The notes under the pieces are model-generated. The model was not told the origin of the DNA and searched no databases. It saw only the letters and a program-made list of their open reading frames with translations. A stretch of 22,687 bases of DNA, taken from the NCBI GenBank assembly GCA_039026975.1, contig JBCCLI010000063.1:1-22687 (forward strand), in the 5' to 3' direction. Made by a program: the position numbers and the translations under genes. How positions within the stretch are numbered: position 1 is the first letter of the stretch; each line of letters starts with the position of its first letter. This document shows, piece after piece, positions 1 to 8,857 of the stretch. Source of the DNA: JBCBKZ01 sp039026975 (GTDB lineage Bacteria; Bacteroidota; Bacteroidia; J057).

Positions 1-2331
1 CTTTGTCTCTACTCTTAAGAGGTAAATACCTGTTTCCCCTTGGATCTCTATTGCTATTTCAGATGCACCTGAAGTAAGGGCGTCCTGCCTAAGCAGCCTT
101 CCCTGAATATCATACACACTGAGGCTCTCTATGAACATACGACCGGGGTTCTTAAGTACTACTTTTCCCTCAGTAGGGTTAGGGAATATCTCGATTTCAC
201 TTTCCAAACTTGGACTTACACTAACGGTACTTCCCGTAACTGTAAACCTAATAGGAATAGGTCTTACTGGATAAGCATTTGCCAGAAAATAGTCTGCCAC
301 TGAAAGGGTACCTTCTATATCATAGGCCCGGACAAATAACTCATGTTCTCCATTGGGTAGGCCACTAATATCTACTGTACTCTCATGCATAAAGGCAGCT
401 ACTGGGTGCTCTTCATCCACCCTGACTGTCTCAATTACTTCTCCATTCAGGAGAATCTCATAGTGGGTAATTCCTTTTGCGTGTCCAGTGGAAGCTAACT
501 GGGCCATACTGTTGGCAGATATAACTACCGGCAGGGAAGCACCTTCCACTGGCAGCTGTTTCTTAAGAGCCACTAATTTTCCATCTGTATCCAATATTTC
601 TTGAAATTCATCCTGCCAGACTTCTATAGCATTCACTTGTGAGAATAAGATGCCGGGTCCTACGCTAATATTTTGTTTGAAAGCCATAAGATCTTGCATA
701 TAACTGGAGAATATCTCCATTGGCTCTGTGTAGGCAGGAGCTTGATCTTTGGGGAAACTTAATTCTATATGTACGTTCAGCACTCTCCCATTATTAAGCG
801 AAAAGCTTAGCTGATTATCTCCCTGCACTAGTTCTGAAGGGTCAATATCCAAGACCACAGAAAATGGTTTAAAAGAATTAACCAATAAGTCTTGAGCTAT
901 AGCAGACACATTGGAGGAAGGCTTAGGGAGAGCATATGTGTTCCCATTAAGTAGGACCTCATCCTGGGCTGTCCATTCGTATTCTCCTCCTTGAATGGTG
1001 AACATGAGTTCCGCTTTGAGGGGATCATTCCCGCCTACATCCTTGAGAGGATCTGGAATAGGGACAGTAGTAGTGGCGGGTGCTGTGAGCCTGCCCACCA
1101 TTCCCGCTGAAGGGTCATTTCCAGTCCTGGCTACTGAAGTCCCTAGTTCACCATCTGTGTAATTATGGATCACTGTTTCTTGCTGGTAGCCAAAAGGAGC
1201 ATCTATCCCAAAGTTATCCCAATGGATCATGGCTGCTGGAATATTCTCCTTAGTGGTATTATAGGAGAAAAACAGCCAGTTTATCTGGGCTTCCTCATAG
1301 GGCAGACCTTCAGGGGTATACCCTGTTTGCAGGCTGGCATCAACTACCAACACATCGTTAATAAAGGCCTGCACCCTCGTTTTGGACAGAAGGATCCTGT
1401 ATCTCCGTCTGACGTTGGGGACAGGTGTGAGGTTTTCTCCGCTGCAGAATTCCAGGGCTGCTCCACAAGCGCCATTCTGGTACTGATTAGGTAAGAGCAG
1501 TAACTTTCCTTCATCATTTGCCAAGGCAATGGTAAACCTATCTCCTGTCTCTTGAAACCTGAGCAGGTAGGCGGGATCTGCTCCCGGGTCTTCTTCTGTA
1601 TTATCCAGGCTGGTGTGCCCACTCAAATCTCTTTTTCTGTTAGCGGGCGTTAGGTCCAGGTACCAAAACTGTCTACCTAGTTTGGAACCATCCGTATCAA
1701 ATTCTATGGTACCTGTCCTGCCTGTGAAATCAAATACATGCCTGAGACGTGAACTGGCTACTCCTCTATCACAAGCCCCACTCTTGATCACATTATGGGC
1801 ATGATACTGATCATTGATATGCTGGCTTACGCTACCTACTTCCATACATCCCGAATAAGCCTGATTCCAGTCCCGCTCAGAAAAAGGGCCCATAGACCGA
1901 TTGAAATCATCAAAGAAGCCGTTTAGTTTGGCCCGCATTACCTCTACCCTGGCAGAAGAATGCTGGAAACTGACAGCAGCTGAGGGTACAGACAGCTTCC
2001 CGTATACATCCATGTTGTAAATTCTGGCTTGGTAGATTTTTCCTGGTTCCAGGGGTTGGACCATGAAAGAGCGGTAAGGAGTGACTTCTCTATGAATAAA
2101 TCCTTCTTCTACTGTCCCCCACTCTACTAGATAGCTGTAGATTCCTTTTTGTTTATCGGGGTCATAGTTCGCTTGGTAGGTATCCGTTTTAGAGTTCCAG
2201 AATAGCGTAGCCACCCTGTCATCTTGTTTTACAGACAGGATAGAAGGCTGGTATACATCCTGGGCTATCATTCCTGTAAGAGAAAGTAGGATAAGGTCAA
2301 GGAGCAGTAATAAACGTAACAGTTGGTGCAT
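1..2331 (-). CDS. T9SS-secreted protein with fibronectin III-like and concanavalin-like regions (3' end off window)
   Basis: An open frame runs without a stop from the ATG at 2331 to base 1, giving 777 residues and no stop, so the C-terminus lies beyond the left edge. Residues 1-23 are a signal peptide (basic-free but strongly hydrophobic LLLLLDLILLSL core, probable cleavage after IAQ). Residues about 27-125 resemble a fibronectin type III domain (Y-x-V-E-W-G, then L-E-P-G-x-x-Y-x-A-R). Residues about 140-378 look like a LamG/concanavalin-type beta-sandwich (start FFDDFNR, end HWDNFGIDAP). From about residue 705 comes a type A T9SS sorting domain with the hallmarks IFPNPTEG, VYDIQGR and GIYLLRVET; only the last dozen or so residues are missing. 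It is therefore predicted to be exported by Sec and then moved to the surface or medium by T9SS. No catalytic motif was recognised; adhesion or carbohydrate binding is a guess from the folds. Confidence 0.88.
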   Translation of the reverse strand, partial: MHQLLRLLLLLDLILLSLTGMIAQDVYQPSILSVKQDDRVATLFWNSKTDTYQANYDPDKQKGIYSYLVEWGTVEEGFIHREVTPYRSFMVQPLEPGKIYQARIYNMDVYGKLSVPSAAVSFQHSSARVEVMRAKLNGFFDDFNRSMGPFSERDWNQAYSGCMEVGSVSQHINDQYHAHNVIKSGACDRGVASSRLRHVFDFTGRTGTIEFDTDGSKLGRQFWYLDLTPANRKRDLSGHTSLDNTEEDPGADPAYLLRFQETGDRFTIALANDEGKLLLLPNQYQNGACGAALEFCSGENLTPVPNVRRRYRILLSKTRVQAFINDVLVVDASLQTGYTPEGLPYEEAQINWLFFSYNTTKENIPAAMIHWDNFGIDAPFGYQQETVIHNYTDGELGTSVARTGNDPSAGMVGRLTAPATTTVPIPDPLKDVGGNDPLKAELMFTIQGGEYEWTAQDEVLLNGNTYALPKPSSNVSAIAQDLLVNSFKPFSVVLDIDPSELVQGDNQLSFSLNNGRVLNVHIELSFPKDQAPAYTEPMEIFSSYMQDLMAFKQNISVGPGILFSQVNAIEVWQDEFQEILDTDGKLVALKKQLPVEGASLPVVISANSMAQLASTGHAKGITHYEILLNGEVIETVRVDEEHPVAAFMHESTVDISGLPNGEHELFVRAYDIEGTLSVADYFLANAYPVRPIPIRFTVTGSTVSVSPSLESEIEIFPNPTEGKVVLKNPGRMFIESLSVYDIQGRLLRQDALTSGASEIAIEIQGETGIYLLRVETK

Positions 2332-2820
2332 AAGGTAGCGTATGTGGTACAAGTTAAAACGAGCAGACTATTATTATCCAGCCTTAAACGCTTCAACAAA
2401 ATAAAATATTTTTTATATGTGAAGTACGATGAATTGACAGGCTTTATTCTTAACATGTAAGGATGGGCCTAAAAATGTCTTAGACCAGGTTGAAATAGAT
2501 AATTGTTAGATGATCATTTTAGATTAAGGGTTCTGACAAGCTGGTTTTATGAAGAATAGGGAGCTATTGTGAATAAAACCAGCGAAGTTCAGGTTCCTAA
2601 AGCCTAAATTCTCAGCATAAATTAGCGTTTCAAACATACTCTTATTCATGAGGTGGGACTACCTACCTGGTTGAGGAGGAGGACAGCTCATGTATTCTAA
2701 TAGCACAATTATTTTTTCTACCATAGTACCTTCTCCTGCAAGCCATGGGCTCCTGCAAGGAGTGAATCTGCTGATTCAACTACCTGGAAGTATCTTGAGC
2801 ATATCATTATCCCCAGCTTA
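2332..2820. other. Intergenic region between two minus-strand genes
   Basis: This 489-bp gap holds no convincing gene. It is downstream of the transglutaminase/DUF2126 gene and upstream of the T9SS cargo gene, so the cargo gene's promoter should lie here, but no exact Bacteroidota TAnnTTTG element was found on the minus strand; the closest is a one-mismatch match at 2397-2404. It contains the stem-loop at 2540-2583 and a 10-bp direct repeat (2733-2742 and 2750-2759). No hairpin followed by a T-run was found to terminate the upstream gene. Confidence 0.7.
2540..2583. repeat. 44-nt nested stem-loop, perfect 11-bp outer arms
   Basis: The arms GCTGGTTTTAT (2540-2550) and ATAAAACCAGC (2573-2583) are perfect reverse complements. 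Inside them a second perfect stem, AATAG (2555-2559) and CTATT (2564-2568), closes on the tetranucleotide GGAG, leaving a 4x4 internal loop. Neither strand has a T-run after the stem, so this is not a standard intrinsic terminator. It could be an RNA structural element, a dispersed palindromic repeat or a protein-binding site. Confidence 0.75.
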
Positions 2821-5800
2821 CTACACCTTTCTTAAATCCAAGGTATAGGGATACTCTGCGTCTGGCTCCATCTGCTTGATACTCACATTTTCTACTGCCT
2901 CATATGCGGTAGACACATACCTGAGGGATTCAGTAACAGGACTAGCCTGTGTCTTTATTTGTTCTACCGCTTTAGGGGTATGGTTATACTCCCAGAATCT
3001 ATTGCTTCTGCGCGCCTCTGCTTCAAAGCTATTTACGGGGAAGGTATCATAATTTCTTCCACCAGGATGGGATACATGGTATGTACAGCCACCTATGGAC
3101 CTATTATTCCAGCTATCATACACATCAAAAACCAGCGGTACATCTGCCCCTATGGTTGGGTGAAGAGCAGAAGGAGGATTCCATGCCTTATACCTGATAG
3201 CAGCTATATACCTTCCTGAGGTTCCTGTTTCCGTGAGAGGGACATTCGTTTGATTACACAGTAACTGGTATCGATCTGGTTGTAGCCCTTCTACTGTTAC
3301 CTCTATCCTCTCTACAGAAGAATCCACAAAACGGGCTGTTCCACTACTGCTCATCTCCTCCCCTAGCACGTTCCAGGGTTCTATTCCTGCACGTATACCT
3401 AGCTTCACCTCTCCCAGGCTAATCTTCCCCAGCATAGGAAATCTAAACTCAAAAAAGGGCTCCAACCAGCTCAGTTGAAAGTCTACCCCATGCTCCTGTA
3501 TATAGGTTACTACTTCTTTCAGGTCTTCCTTGACAAAATGGTAGATCAAGAACTTATCATGGAGTGCAGGTCCCCACCTAACCAATTTTTTCTTGTAAGG
3601 CTGCTTCCAGAACACAGCTGTCAGCGCCCGAATTAATAGTAGCTGCGTAAGGCATAGCTCTTTATGAGGGGGCATGTCAAACCCTCTCATCTCCAGAATA
3701 CCCAAACGACCTGATTGAGAATCTGGGCTATACATTTTATCGATACAGAACTCCGCTCTGTGGGTATTTCCCGTCAGGTCTATTAATAGATTCCGGAATA
3801 GCCTATCTACTATCCAGGGGGGCGGGTTATGTTGCCGTTCCAATTCTCTAAAGGCTATCTCCAGTTCATATAGGGCAGACTGCCTGCCCTCATCTACCCT
3901 TGGAGACTGGCTGGTAGGTCCTACAAAGGCAGAGGAAAATAAATAGGAAAGTCCAGGGTGATTCTGCCAGAAATTCACAAAACTCCTTAGCAGATCGGGC
4001 CTCCTCAGAAAGGGGCTTTCCACGGGAGACTTTCCGCCAAGGGTGATGTGATTACCTCCCCCTGTACCTGTGTGCTTACCATCTATCATAAACTTTTCAG
4101 CTCCCAGCTTGCAGTTTCTGGCTAACTCAAAAAGCATATCATAATTCTCACTAATCTCTTTCCAACTGGAAGCGGGGTGTATATTTACTTCTATCACTCC
4201 AGGATCAGGCGCCACCACCAGTTTGGTCATCCTACTATCATGAGGGGGCTGATACCCTTCCAGAATGATGGGGGTTTCCATCTCCTTACTGACTTTTTCT
4301 ATGCTAGCCAGTAAGTCCAGGAACATATCCATGGTCTCTATGGGAGGCAAAAAGATGTATAAGGCTCCTTGTCTTACTTCTGCACTTAGGGCTGTTTTGA
4401 TGGTTTGGATAAAGTGGGTAGGTTGAAAGTCATCCGTAGTAGGATGGGGAGAGGCAGGCTCATGCTGGCCTCCGGCCCGCTTACCTATGTGTGCATGTAC
4501 TGCCTCCAGGTCAGCTAAGGCCTCTGATTGGTTAAGCGGACTCTCTTCCCTTAGAACAGCTTCCTGCTTGGGAGACATATAGGGCAGCCTATCCAGGGGC
4601 AGCCTCAACCCAATAGCTGAATCACCAGGAACCAGAAATAATTGTTCTCGGGAAAAGTCCCAAAAGCAGCTGGCCCAGGTTTTCTGTGGATGGTCCCACT
4701 GTAGGGGTAAGACATAGCCTACGGGCACTCCCAGGCCTTGATCCAGAAGCGCAGCTAGCTTTTTCCGCTCGGGCTTACCTCCTGAAGGAATATTGAGGGG
4801 GTCTATATTTACAGGGAGATTTCCACTTTCCCACAGGAAGTAGAACGCATCCTCGTAGGCAGGCTTAATATTTTTAGGGGAAACCCCCAGGTAGTGAGCT
4901 AATTTTTGGAGGAAAGTCTCTGCTACCCCTGAATCCAGCTTGTAGTCTATCTGAGGGTCTGCCCACAGATCAGGATCTGTCCAGGTGGGTAGGCCATCTT
5001 TCCGCCAGTAGAGCGCATATTGCCACCTGGGGAGGGGCTCTCCAGGATACCATTTCCCCTGGCCCATATGCATAAATCCCTCCGGCCCAAAGTGTTCTTT
5101 TAGCTTCATAGCTAGCTGGAAAGCCTGCCTCCTTTTATCCTCTCCATCTGCAGCCTCATTCCACTGAGCGGATTCCATATCTTCTGCCGAGACAAAGGTA
5201 GGTTCTCCCCCCATAGTGAGCCTCACATCTCCTTTTTCCAGTAAGCCGTCTACCTTCTCGCCTAGTTGGTGGATGGCGTTCCACGCTGCTGCTGTATAAG
5301 GCTTGGTTACACGTGGCTTTTCCCATATTCTATCTACTGAGTTACTGTAGGAAAAGCTAACACGGCAGGGTTCCGTCATCCCACTTACCGGGGCAGCACT
5401 TATAGGGTCCGGAGTACATGCTAAGGGAATATGCCCTTCCCCGGCCAATAAGCCTGAGGTAGCATCTAGGCCTACCCAGCCCGCCCCCGGCAGATATACT
5501 TCAGCCCAGGCATGTAAATCTGTAAAATCTTCCTTAGGCCCTTTAGGTCCCTCCAAAGGTTTCTGGTCTGCCACTAACTGAACCAGATAGCCCGACACAA
5601 ACCTGGCAGCCAAGCCCAAGTGCCGGAATAACTGCACCAATACCCAGGCTGAATCACGGCATGAACCTATGGCTCTATCCAGGGTTTCTTCACAGGTCTG
5701 TACGCCCGGTTCCATACGAATAGAATAACTGATAGCCTGATTAATGAGCTGGTTAATATGGACCAAATAATCCACTGTGGAGGCAGGTTGTCCCTCTCTC

Positions 5801-6201
5801 GCTTTCGCCACCTGATCCAACAATAAAGGACCTGACTCTGTTACCTCCAGATAAGGAGAAAGTTCTTTGGCTAACTGGGGCTCATAGGTAAAAGGGACCT
5901 TTTCTGCATACTCCTCCAGGAAGAAGTCAAAAGGATTAATGGTCACCATATCTACAATCACTTCCACAGCAATTTCAAAGGAGGTCACCTTCTCTGGAAA
6001 TACAATTCTCGCCTGGTAATTTCCAAAGGGATCTTGCTGCCAATTAATGAAGTGATTCTCAGGAAATATATTCAGGGAATAGCCTCTAATGGGGTTTCTG
6101 GTATGTGGAGCAGGACGTAGTCTTATGACCTGTGGAGATAAGGTAACCGGCCTGTCATAGTGATACCCTGTATTATGTTTAATGGCTACTTGAATACCCA
6201 T
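2821..6201 (-). CDS. Transglutaminase-like / DUF2126 (predicted amidoligase) fusion protein
   Basis: This 1126-aa cytosolic-looking protein (no signal peptide or membrane segment) has two parts. Residues 1-250 are a bacterial transglutaminase-like domain with its characteristic N-terminal region (YDRPVTLSPQVIRLRPAPH at 15-33) and a papain-fold core. Its catalytic triad is visible as Cys181 (GSCRDSAW), His230 (DLHAWAEV) and Asp246 (GLDATSG). Residues from about 300 to the end match DUF2126, a family predicted from comparative genomics to be a glutamine-synthetase-fold amidoligase. Landmarks are GEPTFVSAED near 333, GKWYPGEPLPRWQ near 383, HTGTGGGNH at 710-718 and EMRGFDMPPH near 834. The length is normal for the fused family. 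It is transcribed away from the ATP-grasp, alpha-E and Anbu genes, its usual genomic partners. The substrate is unknown; the pairing suggests forming and breaking amide bonds in a peptide-like product. Confidence 0.93.
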   Translation of the reverse strand: MGIQVAIKHNTGYHYDRPVTLSPQVIRLRPAPHTRNPIRGYSLNIFPENHFINWQQDPFGNYQARIVFPEKVTSFEIAVEVIVDMVTINPFDFFLEEYAEKVPFTYEPQLAKELSPYLEVTESGPLLLDQVAKAREGQPASTVDYLVHINQLINQAISYSIRMEPGVQTCEETLDRAIGSCRDSAWVLVQLFRHLGLAARFVSGYLVQLVADQKPLEGPKGPKEDFTDLHAWAEVYLPGAGWVGLDATSGLLAGEGHIPLACTPDPISAAPVSGMTEPCRVSFSYSNSVDRIWEKPRVTKPYTAAAWNAIHQLGEKVDGLLEKGDVRLTMGGEPTFVSAEDMESAQWNEAADGEDKRRQAFQLAMKLKEHFGPEGFMHMGQGKWYPGEPLPRWQYALYWRKDGLPTWTDPDLWADPQIDYKLDSGVAETFLQKLAHYLGVSPKNIKPAYEDAFYFLWESGNLPVNIDPLNIPSGGKPERKKLAALLDQGLGVPVGYVLPLQWDHPQKTWASCFWDFSREQLFLVPGDSAIGLRLPLDRLPYMSPKQEAVLREESPLNQSEALADLEAVHAHIGKRAGGQHEPASPHPTTDDFQPTHFIQTIKTALSAEVRQGALYIFLPPIETMDMFLDLLASIEKVSKEMETPIILEGYQPPHDSRMTKLVVAPDPGVIEVNIHPASSWKEISENYDMLFELARNCKLGAEKFMIDGKHTGTGGGNHITLGGKSPVESPFLRRPDLLRSFVNFWQNHPGLSYLFSSAFVGPTSQSPRVDEGRQSALYELEIAFRELERQHNPPPWIVDRLFRNLLIDLTGNTHRAEFCIDKMYSPDSQSGRLGILEMRGFDMPPHKELCLTQLLLIRALTAVFWKQPYKKKLVRWGPALHDKFLIYHFVKEDLKEVVTYIQEHGVDFQLSWLEPFFEFRFPMLGKISLGEVKLGIRAGIEPWNVLGEEMSSSGTARFVDSSVERIEVTVEGLQPDRYQLLCNQTNVPLTETGTSGRYIAAIRYKAWNPPSALHPTIGADVPLVFDVYDSWNNRSIGGCTYHVSHPGGRNYDTFPVNSFEAEARRSNRFWEYNHTPKAVEQIKTQASPVTESLRYVSTAYEAVENVSIKQMEPDAEYPYTLDLRKV

Positions 6202-6388
6202 ATTTTTTCGGTTCAGTTTCTATGCCTCAAAAATGAGAAACATTTGTGGCATTCAGAAATACGAATCTTATTAGAAAGGTTTTGTTTTCAATGTTAATTC
6301 TTTTCAAAAAGGCGAATAGTATTAGTGGAATTATATGTTTTTTTTCCACATTTTTAGCCCGTCAAATGGACGCTCTATCACCAATGCC
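6202..6388. promoter_or_regulatory. Divergent intergenic control region of the Anbu/ATP-grasp locus
   Basis: This 187-bp A/T-rich gap separates the start of the transglutaminase/DUF2126 gene from the start of the ATP-grasp gene, so both promoters must lie here unless they sit inside genes. No exact TAnnTTTG match exists on either strand. The nearest on the minus strand is CATTTTTG (read at 6235-6228), one mismatch off, without a TTG at the right distance. No clear operator palindrome was seen. The assignment rests on gene layout, not on a recognised motif. Confidence 0.4.
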
Positions 6389-7852
6389 ATGACTACTCAG
6401 AATGAGCTATTCAAATCTTATGAAGTGCCTAACGGCCTCTTGGATGAGGTGTACACTGAATTTGATAACTATTTTTCTGAATATAGCCTGATCACAGACC
6501 TTTTTCACTCTCTGAGCTCTGCTGACTTCCAGCGGCTCAATGAGTATGCAAAGTTATCTTTCCTAAATCAGGGAATCACCTATGCTGTCTACAGTGATAA
6601 AAGAGCCAGTACCGAGAAAATATTTCCTTTTGACTTATTTCCCCGGGTCATTCATCAGGAAGAATGGTCAAAAATAGAACAAGGGCTCATCCAAAGGAAT
6701 ACAGCCCTCAACCTGTTTTTGAAGGATATTTACAGTCATCAGCAAATTATCAAAGATAAAGTTATTCCAGAATTTCTGGTGAAGTCCTCCCCTCATTATT
6801 GCGACCTTATGCAGGGTTTCGCACCAGAAGCAGATATATTCTGCCACATCTGTGGAACTGACCTGATAAGACATAGTGATGGGAACTTTTATGTGCTGGA
6901 GGATAATCTAAGATGTCCGTCTGGTGTGAGCTACGTCCTCTCAAACAGAGAGACCATGCGTAGAACCCTCTCAGATGTGTTTAGGATGATGTCTGTGGAG
7001 GCGGTAAACCACTACCCTTCTATGCTTCTCCAAATTCTCCAGTCTGTCTCTCCTCCTACGGATGAAGAGCCTTTCTGTGTGCTTCTCACACCCGGACAGT
7101 ATAACTCGGCTTATTATGAGCATTCTTTCCTGGCACAGTACATGGGCATAGATCTGGTAGAGGGAAAAGACTTATATGTGGAGGGTGAGATGGTGTACCT
7201 GCGTACCATTAGAGGGCCCCAAAAAGTAGATGTTATCTACCGCAGAGTGGATGATCAGTTTATGGATCCTGATGTATTCAGAAAGGATTCTGTCTTGGGC
7301 GTGAAAGGAATCATGCATGCCTACTTAGCGGGAAATGTCACCCTGGTGAACGCACCAGGAACGGGTGTTTCTGACGATAAGGCTATCTGCTCCTTTGTCC
7401 CTGATATGATCAGGTACTACCTAGACCAGGAACCCATCATCAGTAATGTTCCCACCTACATCTGTGAGAAGGAGGAAGATCTTACGTATGTGCTGGACCA
7501 TCTTTCAGAATTAGTAGTCAAGCCGGTAGATATGTCAGGTGGATACGGGGTAATGGTGGGGGATCAGCTCAGCACTAAAGAGCTAGCAGAATTAAGAGAG
7601 AAGGTAAAGGCCAAACCCCGAAACTTCATTGCCCAGCCCATTATGAGGCTTTCCGTACACAGCACCTATATAGAGGAAAATAATAGTTTTAAGCCCAGAC
7701 ATATAGACTTAAGAACCTACACCCTTTTGGGTAGGGATCAGCATTTTGTTTTGCCAGGTGGACTTACCAGAGTAGCCTTGAAAGAGGGAAGCCTGATTGT
7801 TAATTCTTCTCAAGGAGGTGGTTCCAAAGATACCTGGGTAGTATCAGATTAA
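6389..7852 (+). CDS. Circularly permuted ATP-grasp family protein
   Basis: From the ATG at 6389 the protein is 487 aa, normal for this family. The frame is open to an upstream ATG at 6335, but that would add 18 residues (MFFFHIF...) unlike the family, so the internal start is preferred. Signature segments of the circularly permuted ATP-grasp (COG2308) family are visible: YVLEDNLRCPSGVSYVL (168-184), DVIYRRVDD (281-289), NAPGTGVSDDKAI (321-333), VVKPVDMSGGYGVMVG (376-391) and RHIDLRTY with the glycine-rich tail SSQGGGSKDTWV (437-484). ATP-grasp enzymes activate a carboxylate as an acyl phosphate and join it to an amine or thiol. The family's substrate is unknown. The alpha-E gene starts 9 bp after its stop, so the two are almost surely co-transcribed. 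No signal peptide. Confidence 0.95.
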   Translation: MTTQNELFKSYEVPNGLLDEVYTEFDNYFSEYSLITDLFHSLSSADFQRLNEYAKLSFLNQGITYAVYSDKRASTEKIFPFDLFPRVIHQEEWSKIEQGLIQRNTALNLFLKDIYSHQQIIKDKVIPEFLVKSSPHYCDLMQGFAPEADIFCHICGTDLIRHSDGNFYVLEDNLRCPSGVSYVLSNRETMRRTLSDVFRMMSVEAVNHYPSMLLQILQSVSPPTDEEPFCVLLTPGQYNSAYYEHSFLAQYMGIDLVEGKDLYVEGEMVYLRTIRGPQKVDVIYRRVDDQFMDPDVFRKDSVLGVKGIMHAYLAGNVTLVNAPGTGVSDDKAICSFVPDMIRYYLDQEPIISNVPTYICEKEEDLTYVLDHLSELVVKPVDMSGGYGVMVGDQLSTKELAELREKVKAKPRNFIAQPIMRLSVHSTYIEENNSFKPRHIDLRTYTLLGRDQHFVLPGGLTRVALKEGSLIVNSSQGGGSKDTWVVSD

Positions 7853-7861
7853 CCTACGTGT

Positions 7862-8803
7862 ATGCTTTCTCGTGTTGCTAACTCTTTATACTGGGTGGGT
7901 AGGTATATAGAGCGATCAGAAAATTTAGCTCGATACCTGCGTGTTCAATATTTTTCCATTCTGGATACCCCTATGAGTCAAAATAAGGACTTTATCCTGA
8001 AGTCTATCCTGACCATGTATGGGATGGAATTTGACCCGGAAGAGGTGGTAAAAGAACAGGAGGTACTAGTAGAAGTAGGGCTAAATGCAGATAACCCCAT
8101 TTCTCTTTTTTCTACTGTTTTTGCTGCCAGGGAGAATGCCCGTAGTGTACGTTACATTATCTCATCCGAGCTGTGGGAGGTCATCAACCAATACTACCTC
8201 TTTGTCAAAGAATACAATATAGATTTCTTCAAAACCCGAGGACTTTACGACTTTACCTTTACAGCTACCAAGCACTGCTCCATTGTCAGATCCTATCTTG
8301 ACCATACGCTCTTACATGATGATATATGGGTGTTCATAGAGTTAGGGATTTACCTGGAGCGGGCTGCCCAGATAGTGAGAATCCTTAGATCCAAGCTGTT
8401 TGATATAGCCGTTCTCACGGAAAATAGTGCCAATATCCCGCTACTAAGGTACCAGTGGACCATCACCCTCAAGGTATTAGAAGCCTTTGATGTGCATAGG
8501 AGAGTGTATAAAAAGCCCCAAACGCAGCATACCGTTATTGAGTTTCTTACTTCTAATGCCCAATTTCCCCGCTCGGTAGCCTATAACCTAAAAAAAGTAA
8601 ATGAGTTAGTATCTCAGCTGCATCAGTCCACTAAATCAGGAGAAAGATTACTGTTCAAATCTGGCAAGCTTTCCAGCTATTTCCAGTATCTTGAGTATCC
8701 TGAAGTAAAGGATGACTTATTGACTTTTTTAGATAATTCCCTAGAAAGAATCTATGAATTAAATGTTATGATAGAGGAAGAATATTTTAATTCCATTTCC
8801 TAG
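7862..8803 (+). CDS. Alpha-E domain-containing protein (DUF403)
   Basis: This 313-aa, mostly helical protein opens with the hallmark of the alpha-E family, SLYWVGRYIERSENLAR (residues 8-24), and has the second conserved helix LERAAQIVRILRSKL around residues 173-187. Alpha-E proteins almost always accompany or are fused to the circularly permuted ATP-grasp ligase, and the stop of that gene is only 9 bp upstream here. Their biochemical role is unproven; a scaffold or cofactor-like role for the ligase has been proposed from gene context. Many acidic and aromatic residues follow the first helix, with no transmembrane segment or signal peptide. The start at 7862 is fixed by the family N-terminus. 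Confidence 0.94.
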   Translation: MLSRVANSLYWVGRYIERSENLARYLRVQYFSILDTPMSQNKDFILKSILTMYGMEFDPEEVVKEQEVLVEVGLNADNPISLFSTVFAARENARSVRYIISSELWEVINQYYLFVKEYNIDFFKTRGLYDFTFTATKHCSIVRSYLDHTLLHDDIWVFIELGIYLERAAQIVRILRSKLFDIAVLTENSANIPLLRYQWTITLKVLEAFDVHRRVYKKPQTQHTVIEFLTSNAQFPRSVAYNLKKVNELVSQLHQSTKSGERLLFKSGKLSSYFQYLEYPEVKDDLLTFLDNSLERIYELNVMIEEEYFNSIS

Positions 8804-8821
8804 TATTCTGTTATTTTGAGC

Positions 8822-8829
8822 TATCTTTG
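8822..8829 (+). promoter_or_regulatory. Possible -7 element upstream of the Anbu gene
   Basis: TATCTTTG matches the Bacteroidota -7 consensus TAnnTTTG exactly and lies 28 bp before the Anbu start. No TTG (-33 element) sits at the expected 19-21 bp upstream, so the match may be chance. If real, it would let the protease gene be expressed separately from the ligase and alpha-E genes. Confidence 0.3.
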
Positions 8830-8857
8830 TTTTTCAGTTTCATAAAGCGCTCATTCT

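Noticed and set aside
1165..1804. Several plus- and minus-strand open frames inside the T9SS cargo gene
   Set aside because: The long minus-strand frame gives a signal peptide, beta-sandwich motifs and a sorting domain. The others are shadows of it.
2268..2456. 62-aa minus-strand open frame overlapping the start of the T9SS cargo gene
   Set aside because: It is in another frame, overlaps the signal-peptide codons of a clear gene and shows no domain features.
6335..6388. Upstream ATG extending the ATP-grasp protein by 18 residues
   Set aside because: The extension is unlike the family N-terminus, and the internal ATG gives the usual 487-aa length.
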